DNA from: Saprospiraceae bacterium
GTDB taxonomy: Bacteria > Bacteroidota > Bacteroidia > Chitinophagales > Saprospiraceae
Direction of reading: 5' to 3'
DNA length: 64,000 nt
Assembly (NCBI GenBank): GCA_019187365.1
Contig: JABARE010000001.1
Location: 248,001-312,000 of the forward strand
Below the pieces are notes generated by a model that searched no databases, was not told the origin of the DNA, and saw only the letters and a program-made list of their open reading frames with translations. Positions 8,634-17,809 of the stretch are shown here, one piece after another. Position 1 is the first letter of the stretch, and every line of letters starts with the position of its first letter. The position numbers and the translations under genes were made by a program.

Positions 8634-10073
8634 TTATTCGTTCTTGATAGACAGCAACTTATCCATGACTTCGCCCAATTGCTCGGCTCCGATTTTTTTT
8701 GTTAAAATTTTCTTATGCTCGTCAAGGATATAAATCTGAGGCGTCGTTTTGAGATCGTAGATCAACTTGAATTTCGAACTATGAGTTGGATCGTACAGAT
8801 TGATGACGCTGTTCATCTCCAGAAGCTTTACCTGCTCCATACAAAGATTTTTGGCATCGGAACCAAGTTGCGTGCAAACGGTAACGACTTCTACCCCTTT
8901 GTCCTTGAACTTTTGATGGAATGCCTTTACGGTTGGCAGGGATTTTTTGCAATGGCCACAGTCAGGCGCCCAGAAAATCAAAACAGTATATGGACTTGAG
9001 ATGCCATGCAAATTAACAGGAGTGGAATCATCCAATCGAAAAACGCGGATATCCGGGGCAGGTTTGTCGATCAGAAGGGGCTTTAGCGCTTTGGCATCTT
9101 TTATCATCTTGCTGAGTTGCTCAGTTTCAATCCAGGGAGCGAGGCCTTTGGCGTAATAGTTTTCAACCAGATGAACGTAAACTGCATCCATGCCAACAAA
9201 GCGGGAAGCAGCATAGCTGTTCAGGTAATGCGATAGAATGAACTTATGGGATTCAGACCCTGGCGTCAGGCGACTCAGGATGTCATCCAGTGAGGCAGAA
9301 ATGGAGTCCGGATGCTGAACCGTAAGATTTTGAATGTAGCGATCGACCTTCTGGAAAAACAAAGGCAGTCTGACGATCCGGTCATCCTTAAAATCAGCCT
9401 CATCAAAGTAATGCGTTTTGTAATAAGCAAACATCCGGGATTCGCGTTCGCCGTCGGGCCAGGTGCTGAAATCGGGCATCGATACATCCCGGCTCCACCT
9501 TATGATCAGACTCAGCAGTGATTTCGGATTGGTTTTAAGGATTTCCTGTTGGCGAAGCTGAACTCCTTCGTCGAGTTCATCAAGTTGCTGCCTGAACTTG
9601 GCATGGGAAGCAAGCAGGGACGAATCCCGAAGGAGTGCAGACAAAGAATCTGCCAGCTTCCGCTGTGCTCCTAGAAAGTCTATGTATGCATTGAATTCAT
9701 AGTTAAGCTTGCTGCCGCTAAAGCTCAATTTTTCGTTAAGCCCGGTAAATTCAGTTTCTACACCAAACTTCTGGCGATCTTCATCGACCAAAATCTGAAA
9801 GAAATTGTGGTCTGGCTTGGTGACCACCAGATACATCCCTGCTGGTAAGGTAGTATCTCGTTTAAATATGAAGCTCCCGTTTTTCATACGGTAAGCAGTA
9901 TCCTTGATGTATTGTTTATCTCCGAAATAGTAGCCCAGAAGCAGGGTGTCGTTTTCATAACCGTTGATCTTCACGGAAATGCGGTATTCCTGTGCGATCC
10001 CGGACGTAGCGGAACTTAGCAAAAGGGAGATGACAAAATACAGGGTAAATCGAGGAAGAAGTAATGTATTCAT
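8634..10073 (-). CDS. TlpA/ResA-like periplasmic thioredoxin protein
   Basis: A 479-residue exported protein with a cleavable signal (FVISLLLSSATSGIAQ). The amino third (residues 30-125) resembles the DUF4369-type beta domain common before Bacteroidota thioredoxins, followed by a helical middle section and a thioredoxin domain from about 335. The redox site is WAPDCGHC (C372, C375), and a cis-proline is present in KTTPQIYIL. Likely a periplasmic disulfide reductase or exchanger whose partner is unknown. The upstream region has a TTAATGCATTAA palindrome (about 10080-10092) just before the ATG. Confidence 0.85.
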   Translation of the reverse strand: MNTLLLPRFTLYFVISLLLSSATSGIAQEYRISVKINGYENDTLLLGYYFGDKQYIKDTAYRMKNGSFIFKRDTTLPAGMYLVVTKPDHNFFQILVDEDRQKFGVETEFTGLNEKLSFSGSKLNYEFNAYIDFLGAQRKLADSLSALLRDSSLLASHAKFRQQLDELDEGVQLRQQEILKTNPKSLLSLIIRWSRDVSMPDFSTWPDGERESRMFAYYKTHYFDEADFKDDRIVRLPLFFQKVDRYIQNLTVQHPDSISASLDDILSRLTPGSESHKFILSHYLNSYAASRFVGMDAVYVHLVENYYAKGLAPWIETEQLSKMIKDAKALKPLLIDKPAPDIRVFRLDDSTPVNLHGISSPYTVLIFWAPDCGHCKKSLPTVKAFHQKFKDKGVEVVTVCTQLGSDAKNLCMEQVKLLEMNSVINLYDPTHSSKFKLIYDLKTTPQIYILDEHKKILTKKIGAEQLGEVMDKLLSIKNE

Positions 10074-10410
10074 CAGGAGCTTAATGCATTAATGCATAAA
10101 ATTATTGTTCCTGGCCTTTAGGTTGATTTGGTGCCCGACAGATAACATTCTTTTAACCAAATGGTTGAGCATTTTCGAGCCCCCAAGTTGCCTCAAGAGA
10201 CGGCCAATACGGCTCTTTAAGGGGTGTTGAATGGGTAGCTGCAAACTATATGGTCTTGTAAATCAATTAGTAAGCTAGTTTGTTTCCGCAATCCATCCGG
10301 TTGTACCCGTAGACGCAACCCGGGGCACATCGCGGATGCCGGCTCGGGCGAGGTAAGGTTCTTTGGGCGATGCTTTCCGGGATTTCCCAGTGCAGTTTCA
10401 ACGTTTGGCC
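10074..10410. other. 337-bp intergenic stretch without a recognised gene
   Basis: It lies between the 3' end of the glycosyltransferase gene and the start of the thioredoxin gene, both on the minus strand. It holds the palindrome at about 10080-10092 and a hairpin at about 10297-10323 (CCGGTTG paired with CAACCCGG). No tRNA, known riboswitch or convincing coding frame was seen. The part near 10240-10400 is more GC-rich than the flank next to the thioredoxin gene. Confidence 0.4.
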
Positions 10411-11598
10411 TTACCAGCTGCCTAGGCGCCGGTATAGGTTGACCCATTCTTCGCCGATTGCACGATCGCTGAACCGTTGGGCTGCTTCATCAGCGATCGC
10501 GTTGCGATCAAAACGGATCTTTCCATTTGCACAATCTGCCATAACCTTTGCCAGTTCGCCCACAGCATTTATCCCAACGGTCATTCCGTTTCCAGGGTGA
10601 ATGACCTCCCCTACGCCCCCTACCCTTGTGCTTAGCACCGGTGTGCCACAACATAATGATTCGGCAATGACGCATGGCATATTCTCTCTGTTGGAGAAAA
10701 GCACAAAAAGCTTGGCATTGCAGTATGCCTGGGCGAGAGTGGGCCCGGTTAGCGTTCCGATCATGATGATCTTTGAGGCAGCAGTACTCTCTGCGATCTT
10801 TTGGCTGACCAAATCCTCATCTCTTCCATAGCCAACCAGGTGGAGCTCCATGTTCTCTGCCCACCCGGATGCAATGGAAAACGCATCGATCAGTCCGGTG
10901 ATGTTTTTGTGATCATTTTTAAATTCAGAAACATGGAGCACAATAAATTTCTCCGTAGATGCAGGGGCGGGATCAGCGGGATGAAAGATCGTTGTATCCA
11001 CAGAATTAAAAATGCGCAGGTAGTTCCGGTGAACGAGACCGTTTTGTCGCATAGCGAGGCCTAAATCCTGCGAAACCGTGATAACGGCACTTGCAGAGCG
11101 CAAGATCATTTTGATCAGTGGTAGGCCAACTCGGGCATGCCATCCGCTCATTTTTGAAAGAAAACGGGTGTTATGTTCTACTACGACAAAGGGAATCCGG
11201 CAAATCAGGCGCAAGGTGGCAGCAAGCAGTGCACTGCGCAAGAGTACGTGTACGACGACCATACAGGGTCGGCCTCTTTTTATGATAACCTTGACCCCAT
11301 ATGTAAACAACAGCAGGTAATACAACAACAATTTTAGCAATCGGTCTGGAAACGAAAAGCCAGAAAGATGTTTCCGGTAGTAAACCCTGAGAGTTACAAT
11401 GGGGGTGTCCTCATCCCCTTGTTCCCATTCTGATTTCCACAGCAAAGCTCCTGGCAGAGGCTCAGAACGCAAATAGATGACCATGGCGGGAATCTCGCGA
11501 TGTGCACACGTGATGTGTCTTTTGACAAAGATTCCATCCAAAGGGTCGCCCCGATGGGGATACCACTTTGGAAGGTGCAACACGTAGGGTTCACGCAT
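10411..11598 (-). CDS. Family 4 (GT-B) glycosyltransferase
   Basis: A 395-residue cytosolic or membrane-associated glycosyltransferase with two Rossmann domains. The donor-binding C-terminal half has ENMPCVIAESLCCGTPVLST, the GT4 EX7E pattern, followed by VGGVGEVI. The amino half has the acceptor-side opening VLHLPKWYPHRGDPLDGIFV. The sugar and acceptor cannot be read from sequence. The start codon overlaps the pyrB stop (TAATG), so it is the last gene of the DUF3822-to-pyrB operon; no other polysaccharide genes are adjacent. Confidence 0.9.
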   Translation of the reverse strand: MREPYVLHLPKWYPHRGDPLDGIFVKRHITCAHREIPAMVIYLRSEPLPGALLWKSEWEQGDEDTPIVTLRVYYRKHLSGFSFPDRLLKLLLYYLLLFTYGVKVIIKRGRPCMVVVHVLLRSALLAATLRLICRIPFVVVEHNTRFLSKMSGWHARVGLPLIKMILRSASAVITVSQDLGLAMRQNGLVHRNYLRIFNSVDTTIFHPADPAPASTEKFIVLHVSEFKNDHKNITGLIDAFSIASGWAENMELHLVGYGRDEDLVSQKIAESTAASKIIMIGTLTGPTLAQAYCNAKLFVLFSNRENMPCVIAESLCCGTPVLSTRVGGVGEVIHPGNGMTVGINAVGELAKVMADCANGKIRFDRNAIADEAAQRFSDRAIGEEWVNLYRRLGSW

Positions 11599-12548
11599 TA
11601 GTTTACCGCATTGGTTCGCGAATTGGCCAGAAGGTATAAAACGGCCATGCGAACGGCAACGCCGTTTTCGACCTGATCCAGGATAATCGAGTATTTCGAA
11701 TCGGCTGCGTCTGAATGAAGTTCGACTCCCCGGTTTATAGGTCCGGGATGCATCAGCACGAGCTCCTTGCCGATCGCATCTAAGCGTCTGCGATCTATTC
11801 CGAAAAATTGGGAGTATTCGCGGATAGAAGGAAAGTATTGCAATTCCATCCGCTCTGACTGTATGCGCAAAACGTTCACGACATCGGCCCAGCGAAGGGC
11901 TTCGTCAAGGTCATACATGGTTTCAACACCGAGCGAAGAAATATATTTAGGAATAATGGTTGGAGGGCCGCAGACGCGAAGCAGTGCCCCCATTTTGCGA
12001 AGACACAATAGGTTGCTAAGCGCTACCCTGCTGTGTAGAATGTCGCCGACGAGTAACACTTTGACGCCTTTGATCTTTCCCATAGCCTCTTCGATGGAAT
12101 AAGCGTCGAGAAGGGCTTGTGTCGGGTGCTCGTGAGTACCATCTCCTGCATTGATCACAGAAGCCGGAACTTTTGATGCAAGAAATTGGGCTGCACCCAC
12201 CTGCGGATGGCGTACCACGATCATGTCGACCTTCATGGCAAGGATATTCTGAACGGTATCCAGCAATGTTTCTCCTTTTGAAACGGAAGACCCGCTTGCA
12301 GAAAAGTTAATGACATCTGCCGAAAGTCTCTTTTCTGCAAGCTCAAATGACATTCGCGTGCGAGTGGAATTTTCGAAAAACAGGTTAGCAATCGTAATGT
12401 CCCTAAGACTGGGCACTTTTTTAATGGGGCGCTGTAGCACTTCTTTAAACTGGCGGGCAACATCTAAAATGAGACGGACATCATCAACACGAAGATCTTT
12501 GATTCCCGTAAGGTGTCTGAAATTTAGTTGTGGCTCGGACATATGCAA
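11598..12548 (-). CDS. pyrB: Aspartate carbamoyltransferase catalytic subunit
   Basis: Condenses carbamoyl phosphate with L-aspartate, the committed step of pyrimidine synthesis. The carbamoyl-phosphate motif is FENSTRTRMSFELAEKRL, with the catalytic loop SSVSKGETLLDT and the aspartate-side motif HPTQALLDAY. The length of 316 residues is normal for the catalytic chain. No pyrI regulatory subunit gene is in the window. It sits 3 bases after pyrR in the same operon. Confidence 0.96.
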   Translation of the reverse strand: MHMSEPQLNFRHLTGIKDLRVDDVRLILDVARQFKEVLQRPIKKVPSLRDITIANLFFENSTRTRMSFELAEKRLSADVINFSASGSSVSKGETLLDTVQNILAMKVDMIVVRHPQVGAAQFLASKVPASVINAGDGTHEHPTQALLDAYSIEEAMGKIKGVKVLLVGDILHSRVALSNLLCLRKMGALLRVCGPPTIIPKYISSLGVETMYDLDEALRWADVVNVLRIQSERMELQYFPSIREYSQFFGIDRRRLDAIGKELVLMHPGPINRGVELHSDAADSKYSIILDQVENGVAVRMAVLYLLANSRTNAVN

Positions 12549-12551
12549 ATG

Positions 12552-13106
12552 CTATGTGGTTGGTGCTTCGTAAAATAATACTTTATCCATTCCCCCCTCT
12601 TCTGCCAGATCGACTTTTACATAAGACTCATCTACGGCATCCACGCATACGCCAAAGTAGTCGGCTTGTATTGGAAGTTGCCGGTTGAACCTGCGATCTA
12701 CCAGCACGATTAATTCTATGCTGTCTGGTCGTCCAAAATTCTGCAATTCTAAAAGCGCTGCCTGGATGGTCCGCCCGGTATAAAGCACGTCGTCGACGAG
12801 CAATACGTTTTTGTGGTCGATCAGAAAATCAATGTCAGTTCGGTGAGCGGAAGGCAGTTTCTTGGTGAGGCGAAAATCATCTCGAGAGAAAGTGATGTCC
12901 AGCTTGCCAAATGGCATGTGAAAATCATTTTTCAATTCGCTTATGCGTTTATGTATCCTTCCAGCAAGAAGGGCTCCCTTTTGCTGAATGCCGATCAGGC
13001 AGGTATTGGATGATTGGCCGTGCCTTTCCATAATTTGGTGGCATAGCCGGTCAATCACCAGGTTGAATTGCCGTTCTGACAAAAGGGTTTTAATTTTTTT
13101 TCGCAT
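12552..13106 (-). CDS. pyrR: PyrR-type phosphoribosyltransferase
   Basis: A 184-residue type I phosphoribosyltransferase. The PRPP-binding loop is VLLVDDVLYTGRTIQAAL, and GIQQKGALLAGRI precedes it as in PyrR. In Gram-positives PyrR attenuates pyr operons and has uracil phosphoribosyltransferase activity. Its position directly before pyrB suggests the same link here, but no attenuator was recognised in the 3-base gap. It follows glnS by 3 bases. Confidence 0.88.
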   Translation of the reverse strand: MRKKIKTLLSERQFNLVIDRLCHQIMERHGQSSNTCLIGIQQKGALLAGRIHKRISELKNDFHMPFGKLDITFSRDDFRLTKKLPSAHRTDIDFLIDHKNVLLVDDVLYTGRTIQAALLELQNFGRPDSIELIVLVDRRFNRQLPIQADYFGVCVDAVDESYVKVDLAEEGGMDKVLFYEAPTT

Positions 13107-13109
13107 TGG

Positions 13110-14780
13110 CTAGTTGCTCTTGTGTTTTGACTTGGCCCATCCGTCCTTCAACGTCACAGTGCGGTTGAAAACGGGTACTCCATCGCGGAAGCCGTGATCC
13201 AGTTTGAAATAACCAAGACGTACAAATTGGTAGTGTTTCCCAGGATCAGGCTTCTGCAAGGCGGCTTCTGCTCTGGCATATTTTACAATTTCCAGCGATT
13301 CCGGATTGATGAATTGCATAAAATCATCTTCACCATTAGGGTCTTCCACACGAAACAACCGGTCGTAAAGTTTGAGTTCTACATCGATGCTGGTTCCGGC
13401 ATCCACCCAATGAATGGTAGATTTAACCTTGATTCCAGAATGATCGTTTCCACTCCGGCTTTCAGGTATATGTGAGCATTTCAACTCTAAAATGCGCCCA
13501 TGAGCATCTTTGACAACTTCATTGCATAAAATGATGTAGGCTCCTTTCAAGCGAACCATGCCACCTGGCTTAAGTCGGAAGAAGTTGGATGGGGCATCTT
13601 CCATAAAGTCTTCGCGTTCTATCAATAAATTGCGGCTGAATGTCACCGGGCGCGTACCCTGGCTTTCATCTTCAGGATTGTTTTCAATTTCAACCAGTTC
13701 TCCGTTAAGCTTGTAATCAGTCAAAGTTACAGGCAATGGATCTTTTACAACCATCATCCGGAGAGCAATTTTGTTCAGATCTTCCCGCACCGAGTGTTCG
13801 AGCAGCGACAGGTCGATTACATTGTCTCTTTTAGCAACGCCTACTAAACTGGCAAAGTTTCGGATTGATGCTGGTGTATAGCCTTTGCGTCGGAATGCGG
13901 CAATGGTAGGCATGCGGGGGTCATCCCACCCTTCGACCAACCCCTCGTTTACAATTTTAAGCAACTTGCGCTTGGACATTACGGTATAACTCAGGTTCAG
14001 TCTTGCAAATTCATATTGTTGAGAAGGGAAAATGCCCAATTCCCGTATGAACCAGTTGTAAAGAGGCTTGTGGTTCTCAAATTCTAGAGTACAAATTGAA
14101 TGAGTTATTCCTTCAATGGAGTCACACTGTCCGTGAGCGAAATCGTACATCGGGTAAATGCACCACTTGTTTCCGGTGCGGTGATGCTCTTTGTACAAGA
14201 TGCGGTAGAGCAACGGGTCGCGGAGGTGCATATTCGGTGAAGTCATGTCGATTTTTGCGCGAAGAACCTTGCTGCCTTCTGGGAATTCGCCAGCGCGCAT
14301 GCGCAGAAAAAGCTGATGGTTTTCATCAGCCGAACGATTGCGATACGGGCTCTCAATTCCCGGTTCAGTCGGTCCCTTCTTCATCGCTGCGATCTCTTCC
14401 GATGAGCTGTCATCGACATAGGCTTTACCGGTATCAATGAGCTGCAAAGCAAACTGATACAGGCGTTCGAAATAATCGGAAGCATAATATTCACGGTCTT
14501 CCCAATCAAACCCCAGCCACCGGATATCGGTTTTAATCGCCTCTACGTATTCCGTGTCCTCCGTAACAGGATTCGTGTCGTCGAACCTGAGGTTGGCTTT
14601 TCCCTTGTATTTTACGGCCAGTCCGAAATTCAGACAGATGGCTTTTGCATGACCAATATGCAGGTACCCGTTGGGCTCAGGTGGGAAGCGCGTATGTACC
14701 CTTCCACCATGTTTGCCATTCCGGATATCCTCTTCGATGATCTCCTCTATAAAATTAAGTGTCTTTTTTGAATCTTCCAT
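13110..14780 (-). CDS. glnS: Glutaminyl-tRNA synthetase
   Basis: Class I synthetase charging tRNA-Gln. The HIGH motif is [20 protein letters not shown] near residue 33 and the KMSKS-type motif is [11 protein letters not shown] near 265. The C-terminal anticodon-binding beta barrels follow, ending in [13 protein letters not shown]. The length of 556 residues is normal. Bacterial GlnRS with a two-barrel C-terminus is usual in Bacteroidota. It lies between argS and pyrR with tiny gaps. Confidence 0.97.
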   Translation of the reverse strand: MEDSKKTLNFIEEIIEEDIRNGKHGGRVHTRFPPEPNGYLHIGHAKAICLNFGLAVKYKGKANLRFDDTNPVTEDTEYVEAIKTDIRWLGFDWEDREYYASDYFERLYQFALQLIDTGKAYVDDSSSEEIAAMKKGPTEPGIESPYRNRSADENHQLFLRMRAGEFPEGSKVLRAKIDMTSPNMHLRDPLLYRILYKEHHRTGNKWCIYPMYDFAHGQCDSIEGITHSICTLEFENHKPLYNWFIRELGIFPSQQYEFARLNLSYTVMSKRKLLKIVNEGLVEGWDDPRMPTIAAFRRKGYTPASIRNFASLVGVAKRDNVIDLSLLEHSVREDLNKIALRMMVVKDPLPVTLTDYKLNGELVEIENNPEDESQGTRPVTFSRNLLIEREDFMEDAPSNFFRLKPGGMVRLKGAYIILCNEVVKDAHGRILELKCSHIPESRSGNDHSGIKVKSTIHWVDAGTSIDVELKLYDRLFRVEDPNGEDDFMQFINPESLEIVKYARAEAALQKPDPGKHYQFVRLGYFKLDHGFRDGVPVFNRTVTLKDGWAKSKHKSN

Positions 14781-14789
14781 GAATTTAAA

Positions 14790-16628
14790 TTACATCCGAT
14801 CTGGCATTTCTATACCGAGACATTCCATGCCATGCTTCAGCGTTTCTGCTATACAACGGCTAAGTTCTATCCTGAACGCTATAATTGCAGGACTCTCTGC
14901 ACTCAATATGCTATGATCGTGATAGTAGCGATGGAATTGTTTGGCGAGGTTGTAAAGGTAGTTTGCAAGATTCGACGGGTCAAGTTCATCTGCTGAGGCC
15001 CGGATGACTTCTCCATACGACAGCAAAACCTGAATCAGGTTGCGCTCATGACGTAAGAGACTGACCATTGCTGCGTCTGTGGGTGGCATTTCCCGGCCTT
15101 TTCTCAGTATGGATTGTATACGAACGTAGGCATTAACGATATAAGGCCCTGTATGCCCCTGCATATCGACTGATTCCTTTGGATCAAACAACATGCGCTT
15201 TTTGGGATGCACCTTGAGGATAAAATACTTCAACGCAGCCTTGCCGATGAGTTGGCAAATGCGTTCCTGTTCCTCGTCTGATAATACAGCGAGTTCACCG
15301 CGTTCTGCGGCAGCATGGCGCGCTTCGGCAACAACGGATTCAACGAGATCATCTGCGTCCACTACGTTGCCTTCGCGCGATTTCATGCGGCCTTCAGGAA
15401 GATCGACCATGCCATATGACAAGTGGTACAACTGCTCAGCATAGGGTTCTCCCAAGAGTCGCAGCGTCTCAAACAAGACTTTGAAATGATAGTCCTGCTC
15501 GTCACCAACTACATATATATAACGATCTGCACGATGTCTGCTATGGCGTTCCCGTGCAGTGCCCAGATCCTGTGTGATGTAGAGGCTGGTGCCATCATTT
15601 CGCATGATGATTTTTTTATCCAGTCCGGCAGAAGTTAAATCGATCCAGACCGCACCGCTTTCATCCTTCTCGAAGACTCCGCGGGACAGGCCATCAGCAA
15701 CGATGTCTTTGCCAAAGAGATAGGTTTCCGATTCGTAATCTGTATGATCAAAACGGACGTTAAGTTTTTCATAAGTCTGGCGGAAGCCCTCGTACACCCA
15801 TTGGTTCATCATAGACCAAAGGGCAATGACTTCGGGATCCCCGGATTCCCATTGAAGCAGGAGCTGCCGTACTTCCCTGCCCAGTAGGCTGTGCGCATTA
15901 AAATATTCATTCTTAAACTTCGAAAAAAAGTCCGCTGCCGACAATGATGTCATTCGTTCCCTGTAAATGTTTTGGGACTGTTCGGATTGTTGCCAGGCGT
16001 CGTATTCCTCTTTGAACCTGGATTCAAAGAGAACGTAGTAATCCCCTACGAAATGATCGGGTTTGATTCCTGTTGTTTGTGGGGTTTTACCATTGGCCCA
16101 TTTTTTCCAGGCGAGCATGCTCTTGCAGATGGCCACGCCTCGGTCATTGATCACCTGAGCCGTCTCGGAAACGTAGCCCGCAGCTTGGGCAATTTTATAT
16201 ACTGACCAGCCAAGCAGGATGTTTCGAATATGCCCCAGGTGCAGAGGTTTGTTGGTGTTTGGGCTGCAGTATTCTATGAGCACTTTGCCTTTTGGCGCAG
16301 CGGGCCTGATGCGATCCGAAACAGGGATGCTTTTCAATTGGGCAAAATGCTCCAGCCAGTGCGTGTCGGGCAATGAAAAATTGAAATACCCTTTGACGAC
16401 GTTATAACTAACAATAATCCCCTTTTCTTTAAGGGCATCTCCCAGGCGAATCCCCAGCAATTCTGGTGAAATGCCCAGTTTTTTTACCCAGGGAAATAAA
16501 ATGAGTGTATAGTCTTCCTGAAATTGCGGGTTGCAGACCTGAAGGATCAGATCGCCGTTTTCCGTTGCAATGCCAAAAAGATCCCTAAATGCATCCTGAA
16601 AGCGCGTCGTAAAGGCAGCCATGGACAT
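14790..16628 (-). CDS. argS: Arginyl-tRNA synthetase
   Basis: Class I synthetase charging tRNA-Arg. The HIGH-type motif is SPNTNKPLHLGHIRNILLGW near residue 130, and the KMSKS region has the common variant GRMKSREGNVV. An amino-terminal Arg-tRNA recognition domain and a C-terminal DALR anticodon domain (ending FRIELSRCIAETLKHGMECL) are present. The length of 612 residues is normal. It is followed by glnS 9 bases later. Confidence 0.97.
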   Translation of the reverse strand: MSMAAFTTRFQDAFRDLFGIATENGDLILQVCNPQFQEDYTLILFPWVKKLGISPELLGIRLGDALKEKGIIVSYNVVKGYFNFSLPDTHWLEHFAQLKSIPVSDRIRPAAPKGKVLIEYCSPNTNKPLHLGHIRNILLGWSVYKIAQAAGYVSETAQVINDRGVAICKSMLAWKKWANGKTPQTTGIKPDHFVGDYYVLFESRFKEEYDAWQQSEQSQNIYRERMTSLSAADFFSKFKNEYFNAHSLLGREVRQLLLQWESGDPEVIALWSMMNQWVYEGFRQTYEKLNVRFDHTDYESETYLFGKDIVADGLSRGVFEKDESGAVWIDLTSAGLDKKIIMRNDGTSLYITQDLGTARERHSRHRADRYIYVVGDEQDYHFKVLFETLRLLGEPYAEQLYHLSYGMVDLPEGRMKSREGNVVDADDLVESVVAEARHAAAERGELAVLSDEEQERICQLIGKAALKYFILKVHPKKRMLFDPKESVDMQGHTGPYIVNAYVRIQSILRKGREMPPTDAAMVSLLRHERNLIQVLLSYGEVIRASADELDPSNLANYLYNLAKQFHRYYHDHSILSAESPAIIAFRIELSRCIAETLKHGMECLGIEMPDRM

Positions 16629-16643
16629 CGCAAATTTACAAAA

Positions 16644-17183
16644 CTATCCGGTAAAAAAACTGAAAATGGTTTGACCATAATTTGTTGATTTCCAGTAGTT
16701 TGAATGTTTTGTGAATTCATGATGGGGGTTGTGCTCGAGGACAAAGAGGCCTCCAGGCTTGAGCCGGCGGCTTTGCAGTATTTGGTCGGGAATGTCGTCA
16801 AGACCTGCCAGGCCGTATGGCGGACCGGCGAAGATGTAGTCGAAAAGCTCATTGGATGTCTGTACATAAGACAGGTAGTCCATGTGGCTAATTTCAATGG
16901 ATGATGGAATTCCCCAATCTGTGATGATTTTGCGCACAAAGTTTACACAGGGCCGGTGGCGGTCAACGTATACGACCCGCTCGCAGCCCCTGGAGACAAG
17001 TTCCAGACTGTGAGCGCCACTGCCGCCGAACAGGTCCAACGCTGAGATGTTCTCAAACCTAAGGTGGTTGGTCAGGATATTGAACAAGCCCTGTCTCGCA
17101 ATGTCGGTAGTTGGGCGGGTTGGCCATTTTCCTACAGGAGGAAAGAAAGTCCTCCCGCGCATTTTTCCTCCACAAATGCGCAT
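16644..17183 (-). CDS. rsmD: 16S rRNA m2G966 methyltransferase RsmD family, altered catalytic motif
   Basis: SAM-dependent methyltransferase with the RsmD opening MRICGGKMRGRTFFPP and RPTTDIARQGLFNIL. The SAM-binding motif I is ALDLFGGSGAHSLELVSRG. The catalytic loop, normally (D/N)PPY, reads AGPPYGL, so residue 120 is Gly rather than Asp or Asn. Operon position right after DUF3822 is typical of Bacteroidota. Either the enzyme is impaired or the base call is wrong; the remaining motifs look intact. Confidence 0.88.
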   Translation of the reverse strand: MRICGGKMRGRTFFPPVGKWPTRPTTDIARQGLFNILTNHLRFENISALDLFGGSGAHSLELVSRGCERVVYVDRHRPCVNFVRKIITDWGIPSSIEISHMDYLSYVQTSNELFDYIFAGPPYGLAGLDDIPDQILQSRRLKPGGLFVLEHNPHHEFTKHSNYWKSTNYGQTIFSFFTG

Positions 17184-17188
17184 CGCAA

Positions 17189-17746
17189 CTACGATGAAAA
17201 GTTAAAGGGCTGAACCCTGGGACCTGGGAAATATCGCCTCAGAAACTGAACCAACAAGGATTCCGGGAATATCTCGCCGCTGATGTACAGAGGATCCGTT
17301 TCCGGGTTCAGGCCAGAATGGGCATACGCTTGTAACAAATGGTAAAGCACGTCCTCCGGCCGCTCAAAGCTGTGAATGCTCGTGAACAACAAATCGTCGG
17401 CCCTATGCGAAAAGCAGGCTAGACGCATCCCGTCGACAATGCCGCAGACTTGGGCTTCCACAGGATTCCCATAATTTGCCCTGACCTCAGGCAACCATTC
17501 AAAGACGTGTGACAGATCCTCAAAAATCCGGTCAGAGCCGGCAGAGACTCCCCTGACTAAAAATGCGAGTTTTTGATCACTCCCGGGAATTGAATGAATC
17601 AGCCAGTTGCTTCCTGGAGCTTTATGGATCAGGTGTCCTTCTTCAATGATCCCGTCAGACGGAAGGAAGATGTAATCCCTGGTATAACTGACATTCCGAA
17701 GGCCCTTTTTGCTGTAAGTAAATGACCAATAATCGCGGGAATCCAT
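17189..17746 (-). CDS. DUF3822 family protein
   Basis: A 185-residue protein recognised mainly by its place immediately upstream of rsmD and by patterns such as FTSIHSFERPEDVLYHLLQA and DPLYISGEIFP, which resemble the second half of DUF3822 proteins, an actin-like-fold family of unknown function. It is shorter than the usual ~250 residues I remember. First gene of the seven-gene minus-strand run; it diverges from tsaD. Confidence 0.6.
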   Translation of the reverse strand: MDSRDYWSFTYSKKGLRNVSYTRDYIFLPSDGIIEEGHLIHKAPGSNWLIHSIPGSDQKLAFLVRGVSAGSDRIFEDLSHVFEWLPEVRANYGNPVEAQVCGIVDGMRLACFSHRADDLLFTSIHSFERPEDVLYHLLQAYAHSGLNPETDPLYISGEIFPESLLVQFLRRYFPGPRVQPFNFSS

Positions 17747-17771
17747 AATGCTTTGTCTTAAAGGCCAAGAT

Positions 17772-17798
17772 CTTGCCGTGGTAAAAGTAATACCTTTG
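17772..17798 (+). promoter_or_regulatory. tsaD promoter
   Basis: TACCTTTG at 17791-17798 matches TAnnTTTG, with a TTG 16 bases upstream at 17772-17774. It ends 11 bases before the tsaD ATG. The minus strand offers an overlapping weaker box (TACTTTTA, 17782-17789) for the divergent DUF3822 operon. Confidence 0.55.
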
Positions 17799-17809
17799 CC
17801 ACAAATCCA

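Noticed and set aside
10217..10447. 76-residue open frame on the minus strand in the intergenic gap
   Set aside because: It overlaps the end of the glycosyltransferase gene in another frame, has no recognisable motif and no good start signal.
16547..16939. 130-residue open frame spanning the argS/rsmD junction
   Set aside because: Runs in another frame across two well-supported genes.
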